This document shows positions 1-6,897 of a stretch of DNA of 64,000 bases, in pieces. A model generated the notes under the pieces. That model made no database searches. It saw only the letters and a program-made list of their open reading frames with translations, and was not told the DNA's origin. Both the position numbers and the translations under genes were made by a program. This stretch comes from JBDHBD01 sp039586095. GTDB lineage: Bacteria > Gemmatimonadota > Gemmatimonadetes > Palauibacterales > Palauibacteraceae. The stretch covers positions 1 through 64,000 of the forward strand of contig JBDHLB010000007.1 of NCBI GenBank assembly GCA_039586095.1, in the 5' to 3' direction. Each line of letters begins with the position of its first letter. Positions within the stretch are counted from its first letter, which is position 1.

Positions 1-423
1 GGCGTATCCGTGAGCACGGCGGCTGGCGACGTGCGGCTCGGCGATGTCGCGGGTGCGCTGAGCGTGGAGGCAATCGACGGAGACGTAGTCGTCGAAGGGG
101 CGGATGCCGACAAGGTCCAGGTGACGACGGTGGACGGCGACGTGCTGTACGACGGTCCGATACGCGACGAGGGGCGCTACCGATTCGCCACTCACGACGG
201 CGACATCGTGTGCACGGTCCCGGAAGGAGCCAATGCCACGGTTTCCGTCGCGACGTTCGCCGGCGACTTCGAGGCGAGCTTCCCGATCGCGATTCAGAGC
301 AGCGTGGATCGACGGTTCCAGTTCACCCTGGGCAGCGGGTCGGCAAGGCTCGAGCTGGAGGCATTCGAGGGCGAGATCCTCCTCATTCGGCCCGGAGAAG
401 GTCGACCGGAAGACGATGACTAG
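1..423 (+). CDS. DUF4097-type beta-repeat protein, 5' truncated
   Basis: The reading frame is open from the first base of the window, so the GTG at 10 is probably an internal codon and the gene starts upstream. The visible part (about 140 residues) consists of short beta-strand repeats of the D/N-G-D-V/I type (for example SVEAIDGDVVVEG and TTVDGDVLYDG), the pattern of the DUF4097/adhesin-like beta-solenoid family. It ends in an acidic tail. No signal peptide or catalytic motif is visible because the N-terminus is missing. The next gene belongs to the same family, starts 70 bases downstream on the same strand and is probably co-transcribed. Members often sit at the cell surface or follow anti-sigma-factor genes, but the exact role here is unknown. 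Confidence 0.75.
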   Translation, partial: GVSVSTAAGDVRLGDVAGALSVEAIDGDVVVEGADADKVQVTTVDGDVLYDGPIRDEGRYRFATHDGDIVCTVPEGANATVSVATFAGDFEASFPIAIQSSVDRRFQFTLGSGSARLELEAFEGEILLIRPGEGRPEDDD

Positions 424-492
424 ACGGTCGGTAGTGACAGGGTGCAGAAACAAGCAGATCGCGAAATGAACCGGATACAGGAGATGGGGCAA

Positions 493-1275
493 ATGCGAAC
501 TCTGACTGCAGTTGGGCTCGCGCTCGCGGCTTTGGCGGTGACCTCGCCGGCCGCCGCGCAGGACTTCCGCTGGACGGGTTCCGTCGAGCGCGGAGACGCC
601 GTCGAGATACGCGGCATTATGGGCGACATCATCGCCACACCGGCATCGGGCAGTCAGGTCGAGGTCCTGGCGACGAAGACCGCCGAAGACGGCGATCCGG
701 CGGCGGTGAGCATCGAGGTGGTCGAGGACGCCGATGGCGTCCTGATCTGCGCGGTGTACCCTTCGAAGGAGGGGAAGGAGCCGAACCGGTGCGCCCGTGG
801 ATCGGACTACGAGATGAACATGGGCGAGAACGACGTTCAGGTCGAGTTCACCGTGCGGGTCCCGGCGGGCGTGAACCTTCATGCGTCCAACGTCAACGGA
901 GGCATCACGGCAACGGATCTGTCCGGCGATGTGCGGGCCGAGACGGTGAACGGCGAAGTCCGCGTCGAGACTTCGGGTCAGGCTTCGGCCGAGACCGTGA
1001 ACGGCTCGATCGTCGCGGCGGTGGGGAGCGTCTCGGCCGCACCCCTTTCGTTCGAGACGGTGAACGGAAACATCACGGTGACGCTGCCAGAGGCGACGCA
1101 GGCCAGCGTGGTGGCCGAGACCCTGAACGGAGACTTGAACTCCGACTTCGCGCTGACGGTGAAGGGTAAGTTCCGTGGCGGAATCCGAAAGCTGGAAGGC
1201 GACATCGGCCGCGGAGGAAGCGAGATCTCGCTCGAAACCGTCAACGGCTCGATTCGACTCATCAAGGGCGGGTGA
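493..1275 (+). CDS. secreted DUF4097 family protein
   Basis: A 260-residue protein with a clear Sec signal peptide (basic start, hydrophobic ALALAALAV core, cleavage after an AxA-type site near residue 24) and a C-terminal half made of ETVNG-type repeats (ETVNGEVRVE, ETVNGSIVA, ETVNGNITV, ETLNGDLN, ETVNGSIRL), diagnostic of the DUF4097 beta-solenoid fold. The frame opens at GTG 442, but ATG 493 is preferred: AGGAG lies nine bases upstream and the signal peptide then starts at residue 1. The partial gene just upstream belongs to the same family, so this looks like a tandem pair. The role is probably structural or envelope-associated; no enzymatic motif is seen. Confidence 0.85.
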   Translation: MRTLTAVGLALAALAVTSPAAAQDFRWTGSVERGDAVEIRGIMGDIIATPASGSQVEVLATKTAEDGDPAAVSIEVVEDADGVLICAVYPSKEGKEPNRCARGSDYEMNMGENDVQVEFTVRVPAGVNLHASNVNGGITATDLSGDVRAETVNGEVRVETSGQASAETVNGSIVAAVGSVSAAPLSFETVNGNITVTLPEATQASVVAETLNGDLNSDFALTVKGKFRGGIRKLEGDIGRGGSEISLETVNGSIRLIKGG

Positions 1276-1279
1276 GCGG

Positions 1280-1429
1280 CTAGCGAGCCGCCAGCGCCTC
1301 GATCTCCACCCGCGCTTCGGCATCGGCCAGGTCGGCCACTGCGATCAACGTGGTGGCCGGCCTGACGTCTCCGAACACCTCTCCGTGGGCTCGGCCCACG
1401 GCCTCGCAATCCTCCACGTGGCGTTTCGA
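1280..1429 (-). pseudogene. RidA/YjgF family C-terminal remnant
   Basis: On the minus strand a 49-codon open stretch ending in TAG at 1280-1282 translates to a typical RidA (YjgF/UK114) C-terminus: an AVGRAHGEVFGDVRPATTL block followed by VEIEALAAR at the end. It has no start codon of its own. It lies in the same frame as, and directly after, the TGA stop (1430-1432) of the upstream FG-GAP lipoprotein gene, so the N-terminal two thirds of a RidA enzyme is absent. RidA hydrolyses reactive enamine/imine intermediates; this fragment lacks the trimer active-site arginine region and cannot be functional alone. It is best read as a gene relic truncated by a rearrangement that brought in the neighbouring gene. 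Confidence 0.6.
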
Positions 1430-4400
1430 TCAGAACCGGTCCGCCGTGACCCGCCGTGTCTGGTATTCCTCCAGGTAGCGGCGGTGAGAATCATCGTCCG
1501 GATAGGACTGCTCGGGTCCGTACGGATAGCGCGTCTGAGCGTGGAAGGGGAGCGGTTCCACCCGGTCGCCGGTTCCCGTATTCAGATCGCCGTCCTTGAT
1601 CCATCCATCCGTGTAGAGGAGGAAGTCACGTCGCCAGCCATCACTCAGAACCGGTGCCTGTGAGGCGTCGAATTCGATGGTGATCTCGTCCCCGGCATTG
1701 AGGACGACGTACATGTCGTCGGCCCGCAGCAGAAGCGGGCGTACGTCTCCGTAGCGGGTGTACAGGCCCTCCAGATCGCTCCACCGCGGGCTTGTGTCCA
1801 CGTCGCTGTAGTCGAACCAGTGTGGACCGTAACGACCTCCCCTGCGGTAGAGGCGCGAGAATCCGCGGTAATGCAGGTCGGCGCTGCTCGGCACGAGCGT
1901 GGTCAGCTGCGGCTCGTCGAACGTCCGCGTGCTGGGCATCCGATCGTCTTCCTCACCGGATGCGAGGTCACGTCTCGAGCGTGCGGTGAAGAAGATGTGA
2001 TCCCAGTAGACCTGCATATTCGTGCGGATCCGCAGCAGCCGGTCGTCTCCGACGAACTTGCCGGTCAGATCGGCGACGATCGTCTTGTCCTTTCCGGACG
2101 GAATGCTCAGCGGCTCGACGGTGCGCCATTCGCCGTCGGCGTCTCGCGTCTGCAGGACCGGGAAGACGGCCTCGAGTCGATCGGACTGTGACATCGCCAC
2201 ATTGATGCTCGCGTCGGTCGGGAACACCCATCCGCTGAGAAACAGAACGACCTCGTCGGCGCGGGCCAGATCGCCGAGATCGAGGATCAGGTCGTGCAAC
2301 TCCGTGATGCCCTGATACGGCCCGGGAACGAGATTCGTGACGTAGATGTCATCCTTGCGACGGATCGCCGCGAGCTGATCGTTGCCCCGGTCGTCCACGG
2401 CCGCGACCGGCGTGTAGCGGCGAGCCACCTCGAACAGCTCCAGGCTGACCGGACCTGGGGGCACGAACCGCTCGTCGACGTACACGTCGACCGAGTCCGG
2501 ATGGTCGATTGCGATCAGTCTCACTTCGTCGACGTATACCGTCTCCCACAGCTCTTCAGTCAGCTGAAGCGAATACACTCCATCCTTCGCACGAAGTTGA
2601 TCGCCCCGAATGAGGAGGTACTCGCGCGACGCTTCCGCGGGCGCGTAGGCGCGCTCGCCCGATGCTCCCATGATCCCCAGTGGCATGCCGAGCGCGCTCT
2701 TCCACAGAACGTCCTTCACGAACTCGTACCGTTCGCCGTTCCACGTGTAGAGGAAGGGGCATGAGCCCTTGAGACTCTGTTCTTCGATCAGGTCTGCGTC
2801 GGTTCCCGGAAAGAAAAGGTCCTGAGCGACGCCGTTCGGCCATTCGACCCGGACCACGTCGGCCTTCAGTCGTCCGTCGAGACCGAAGTGAGTGACCGGA
2901 CGCGAGACGACCTGCGCCTGAAACAGATCGCCGGCTCGCACCTCGATACGCGAACCGATCCCGAACCGGTTGTTCTTGCCACTGCCGGTCCCGAGCCCCT
3001 GGAGTGCGATCCGGAACGAGTGGTTCAGGTTGGCACCGTCGTTCCTGAGCATACGCACGCCGTCCGGACCCGCGGCCACGATGTCCAGATCGCCGTCCTG
3101 GTTGTAGTCGGTGACCGCCACGGACTCATAGGACCCCGGTGTGCCGGGGAGAAACCGAGAGCCATCCTCGAACCCGCCGTCCCCCACATTCCGCACCAGC
3201 GCGAGGCCTGAGCCATCGCTGGCGGCCGGGATACCCGCCACCAGCAGATCGATGCGGCCGTCGTTATCGAAGTCGAGAAACTCCGCATCACGCGCCAGCA
3301 CTCCCGCGACTCGCGCTATGGCCTGTTCTGCACGGTCATCGCGCTCGAACGTGCCATCGCCCTGGTTTCGGTACAGGCGATGCGAGCCGGAGAGACCCGC
3401 GACGAAGAGGTCCAGCGCTCCATCGTTGTCGTAGTCACCCACCGCGGCCGCGGCGGAGCCTCCCGCTGACTCGAGACCGCTCTCCGCCGTGACGTCCGCG
3501 AACAGTCCGCCACGCAGATTGGAGTACAGGCGATCGCTCCCCGCGGCGTTGGCTACGAAGAGATCCACGTCCCGGTCGTCGTCGAAGTCGGCGAACACCA
3601 GCCCCCGACTGTCGGCCGCTGCTTCACCGGCGATCTCGGCTTCCACGGCGCGCTCCTCGAACGAGCCATCTCCGTTATTGCGGAAGAAACGGTTCGCCCC
3701 GGCTCGCACCAGATAAAGGTCCAGATCCCCGTCCAGGTCCAGATCGACGAACACCGCGTCCCGCGCACCTGTCGTGCTGAGCCCCGCCTGGGACGTCACG
3801 TCCTCAAATCGACCGGGGCCCGTGTTCCGGTACAGTGCGCTGCTCTCGGGACCCACCAACAGCAGATCGAGCCGCCGATCCTGATCGTAGTCTCCGAAGA
3901 TCGCGCCCTGGCCGGGCCCCGTGAGCGAGAGACCGGCCTCTTCGGTCACATCCACGAAGCGACCGAGGTCATCACGTAGCAATCGGAGGGTGTGTTCTCC
4001 CTCGCCGCGTGTCGCCGCGACGATCAGGTCTTCATCGCCGTCACCGTCGAAGTCACCGACGGCGACCGCGGTTCCCCGACCGCCGGTCGGAGGCGCGAGC
4101 GCTCCGACCGGGACCGTGTCCAACGCCGCGGTCGAAGTGGCATCGGAGTACCGAAGGGTCGAGAGCACGAACTCCTGCTCCTGAATCTGGAGGGAGAATT
4201 CGTGGCTGAAGGTGAGGCCCAACAGACCGACGATCTCCTCCGGCGGGCCGCGCAGTTCCTGAGCCGCCGCCTGAAACGGTGTCGTGACCTCGAAGTACGC
4301 ACCGAATCGAGACAGGCTCGTTCGCGCTCCGGCCAGGTCTCCGCTTCGGCCCCGGTCGATCGCCTCTTCCAGAGACTCCGCTGCCGCCTCTGGAAAACCG

Positions 4401-5059
4401 GGTGCCTGCTGGCGCAGAGCCTCGAGCTGCTCGATCGCCGGATCCGCCCTGCCGGCCGAGAGAAGACTGCGGGCCAGCTCGAGTCGCACGGCCAGGTTGG
4501 CGGGAGCCAGTTCGATGGCCCGTTCGAGGTAGCCCCGCCGTTCAGAGGCGCCCTCCTCGCCGCGATGACGTTCGACATGGGTCGCGAGCGCGTAGAGCGT
4601 GCGCAGGTGTTCCGGCTCGGCAGCCAGAGAAGTCTCCAACGTGACACGAGCCGAATCCGGCTGCCCTTCGAGCTCGAAGACGCGGGCGAGGATGAGCGCC
4701 ACATCCGGGTCGGTCGGTGCCAGCTCGAGCGCTCGCCGAACCTCGCGTTCCGCATCTTCCACTCGTCCCGCACGCAAGTGCACAAGCGCCAGGTTCGCGT
4801 ATCCCGCGGCCTCATCGGGCACAAGGTCGATGAGACGGGTGAACTCCGCCTCGGCTTCCTCGAGCCGATCCTGCTGCAGGAACGTGAGGCCGTTCGTCCG
4901 GGCCAGAAGCGCCTCACCGGCCGCGGCGCGGACTCCCTCGTCCGCCTGTCGCTCCCCACACGCCACGGCTGTCAGCGACAGCACGACCACGGAGACCGGC
5001 AGGCGCCACCCGCGTAGACGGGATCGTGTGCGCACCGTGCAGCGAATCCGACGACCCAT
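1430..5059 (-). CDS. TPR - FG-GAP (VCBS) - ASPIC/UnbV lipoprotein
   Basis: A 1209-residue protein with a lipoprotein signal (lipobox LTAVAC near residue 30). In order it shows TPR helices (about 40-280), a long series of calcium-binding FG-GAP/VCBS blades with DxDxDGxxD loops (about 325-690, for example DFDGDGDEDL and DYNQDGDLDI), an ASPIC/UnbV domain (about 695-755) and a 450-residue C-terminal region that starts at SLKGSCPFLYTWNG. The last part resembles an extension seen in some CRTAC1-type proteins and has no assigned function. The open frame extends to 5362, but ATG 5059 is chosen because it shares one base with the upstream stop (TGATG), follows GAGGAGGAG and places the lipobox correctly. 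It is last in an operon with another CRTAC1 protein and a multihaem cytochrome. A cell-surface calcium-binding scaffold is likely. Confidence 0.85.
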   Translation of the reverse strand: MGRRIRCTVRTRSRLRGWRLPVSVVVLSLTAVACGERQADEGVRAAAGEALLARTNGLTFLQQDRLEEAEAEFTRLIDLVPDEAAGYANLALVHLRAGRVEDAEREVRRALELAPTDPDVALILARVFELEGQPDSARVTLETSLAAEPEHLRTLYALATHVERHRGEEGASERRGYLERAIELAPANLAVRLELARSLLSAGRADPAIEQLEALRQQAPGFPEAAAESLEEAIDRGRSGDLAGARTSLSRFGAYFEVTTPFQAAAQELRGPPEEIVGLLGLTFSHEFSLQIQEQEFVLSTLRYSDATSTAALDTVPVGALAPPTGGRGTAVAVGDFDGDGDEDLIVAATRGEGEHTLRLLRDDLGRFVDVTEEAGLSLTGPGQGAIFGDYDQDRRLDLLLVGPESSALYRNTGPGRFEDVTSQAGLSTTGARDAVFVDLDLDGDLDLYLVRAGANRFFRNNGDGSFEERAVEAEIAGEAAADSRGLVFADFDDDRDVDLFVANAAGSDRLYSNLRGGLFADVTAESGLESAGGSAAAAVGDYDNDGALDLFVAGLSGSHRLYRNQGDGTFERDDRAEQAIARVAGVLARDAEFLDFDNDGRIDLLVAGIPAASDGSGLALVRNVGDGGFEDGSRFLPGTPGSYESVAVTDYNQDGDLDIVAAGPDGVRMLRNDGANLNHSFRIALQGLGTGSGKNNRFGIGSRIEVRAGDLFQAQVVSRPVTHFGLDGRLKADVVRVEWPNGVAQDLFFPGTDADLIEEQSLKGSCPFLYTWNGERYEFVKDVLWKSALGMPLGIMGASGERAYAPAEASREYLLIRGDQLRAKDGVYSLQLTEELWETVYVDEVRLIAIDHPDSVDVYVDERFVPPGPVSLELFEVARRYTPVAAVDDRGNDQLAAIRRKDDIYVTNLVPGPYQGITELHDLILDLGDLARADEVVLFLSGWVFPTDASINVAMSQSDRLEAVFPVLQTRDADGEWRTVEPLSIPSGKDKTIVADLTGKFVGDDRLLRIRTNMQVYWDHIFFTARSRRDLASGEEDDRMPSTRTFDEPQLTTLVPSSADLHYRGFSRLYRRGGRYGPHWFDYSDVDTSPRWSDLEGLYTRYGDVRPLLLRADDMYVVLNAGDEITIEFDASQAPVLSDGWRRDFLLYTDGWIKDGDLNTGTGDRVEPLPFHAQTRYPYGPEQSYPDDDSHRRYLEEYQTRRVTADRF

Positions 5060-6897
5060 CACTCCTCCTCTTGTCCACCCCTTCCAGAAGTCCCCTCGCC
5101 CTCGCGCAGGTCGAGTGTGGTCCCCGAAGGCACCGAGCCATACAGCTCCTCGAGACCTGACGTCGGCCATCGCACGCGCACGCTGTCGGCCGAATCCAGG
5201 CTGCCGAGTCCGAACAACAGCGGGTTCGATTCCGACTGCGACAGGTAGGAGGAGCCGGCGCGGACCATTCGGCGCTGGACGAGATCGCCGGCATAGACGG
5301 TCACGACCGCGCCGACGGCCGATCGATTCGGCGGCCGGGCGACGAGCTTCACCCGTATCCACGCCGCAGTTCGGGACGGCAGATCGTTCCGCAGCAGGCG
5401 GGGTCGCCCACCGTTCGCCGTGATGATGACATCCAGATCGCCGTCGCGATCGTAATCCGCGGTCGCGATGCCGCGGCCTACCATCGGCTCCTGGAACGAC
5501 TCCCCCACCACGTCGCTCACGTCCTCGAACTGACCCTGACCCGTGTTCTGGAAGAGCTGAGGCCTTTGCGCGAAGGTGACGTCTCGCATGACGGCGTTCA
5601 CCTCCGGTTCAATGTGTCCGTTTCCGGTCACCAAGTCGACATAGCCGTCAGAATTCAGATCGGCGAACGCGAGCCCGAAGGTGAGGGGAAGAAGAGTCGA
5701 TCGTGTGATGCGCGCGGAGCCGGCGAGGTCCTGGAACACCTGTTCGCCGATCTGCGTGTAGAGCGATACCGGCTCGTTGGAGAAGTTGCCGATCGCGATC
5801 GAGAGACGTCCCTGCCCTGTCACGTCCGCGACGTCCACACCCATTCCGGCACGAGCCCGACCGAACTCGTCGAACGCCACCCCCGCCGCGACGGCGACGT
5901 CCGTAAAGGCACCCGTTCCGTCGTTGAGATAGAGGAAGTTCTGATAGGTATCGTTCGCGACCACGATATCGGGCCACCCGTCCTGGTTGAAATCCTCGAC
6001 GGCGACGCCGAGTGACTTCCCCTCCGGCCGATAGACCCCGGCCGTGCGCGTCATGTCCTCGAAGTCCCGCCCGTCGCGATTCCGGTACAGCCGGCAGCTT
6101 TCTCCATCGTACTGCTGTGGCGTCGCGTACGACTTGTTCGTGCCGTCCAGAGTAGTGAACAGGTCGGTCTTCGGAGTCCAGCGCACGTAGTTGCATACGA
6201 AGAGGTCCAGCCAGCCGTCTCGATCGGTATCCACCCACGCCGCACCGGTGGACCAGGACGGTGGATCGCCCGGCATCCCGCTGTTGCCATGTGCTCCGGT
6301 CCGCATCGTCACGTCGGTGAAGCGTCCGCCGTCATTGCGGAGCAGGCGGTTCGTACCGACGGCTGTCAGGTAGAGGTCGGGGTCCCCGTCGGCATCGTAA
6401 TCGGCTGCCGTGACGCCCATCCCATACAGGGGCAGCGCGAGACCGGCCTCCTCCGTCACATCCTCGAATCGCCCGTTGCCCAGGTTCCGATAGAGGCGCG
6501 AGTAAGGGGTCGCCCCGGTTCCCCGTCGTCCCGGCCATGGCGCGCCGTTGACCAGCAGAAGATCGGGCCAGCCGTCGGTGTCGTAATCGAAGAACGCCGC
6601 CCCGCTGCCCATCGTCTCGGGCATCCATTTCTCGCCGAAGGCACCGGTCTCGTGGACGAACGTGATGCCCGATGCGGTCGTGACGTCCTCGAAGCGCATG
6701 GCCGTCTCGACTTCCCTTCCCGGAAGCGTCGCATACGTGGGCCGCGCGTACGCGGGTTCGGTCGTCGGCGGCTCTGCATCGTCGCAGCCTGTTGCGAAAG
6801 CCGGGAGGAGGGAAAGCAGCACCACCGGGACGGAGACGGCAACCGGCGACGGGAGTGAGCCCCCCGGGCCGAGCGAGCCATGGAGATCGTTATTCAC
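5059..6897 (-). CDS. CRTAC1-like FG-GAP/ASPIC lipoprotein
   Basis: A 612-residue protein with a long signal sequence ending in a lipobox-like FATGC. It carries a seven-bladed FG-GAP/VCBS propeller with repeated DYDxDGxPDL loops (about 70-470; for example DYDTDGWPDL, DYDADGDPDL, DFNQDGWPDI, DYDRDGDLDV), then an ASPIC/UnbV domain (about 510-590, ending in VRVRWPTSGLEE). This is the usual architecture of the CRTAC1/ASPIC family. Its start overlaps the cytochrome gene stop by eight bases and its stop shares one base with the next gene's start, so the three are translationally coupled. The family is extracellular or periplasmic and binds calcium; ligand and partner are unknown. The coupling suggests it acts with the multihaem cytochrome. 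Confidence 0.87.
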   Translation of the reverse strand: MNNDLHGSLGPGGSLPSPVAVSVPVVLLSLLPAFATGCDDAEPPTTEPAYARPTYATLPGREVETAMRFEDVTTASGITFVHETGAFGEKWMPETMGSGAAFFDYDTDGWPDLLLVNGAPWPGRRGTGATPYSRLYRNLGNGRFEDVTEEAGLALPLYGMGVTAADYDADGDPDLYLTAVGTNRLLRNDGGRFTDVTMRTGAHGNSGMPGDPPSWSTGAAWVDTDRDGWLDLFVCNYVRWTPKTDLFTTLDGTNKSYATPQQYDGESCRLYRNRDGRDFEDMTRTAGVYRPEGKSLGVAVEDFNQDGWPDIVVANDTYQNFLYLNDGTGAFTDVAVAAGVAFDEFGRARAGMGVDVADVTGQGRLSIAIGNFSNEPVSLYTQIGEQVFQDLAGSARITRSTLLPLTFGLAFADLNSDGYVDLVTGNGHIEPEVNAVMRDVTFAQRPQLFQNTGQGQFEDVSDVVGESFQEPMVGRGIATADYDRDGDLDVIITANGGRPRLLRNDLPSRTAAWIRVKLVARPPNRSAVGAVVTVYAGDLVQRRMVRAGSSYLSQSESNPLLFGLGSLDSADSVRVRWPTSGLEELYGSVPSGTTLDLREGEGTSGRGGQEEE

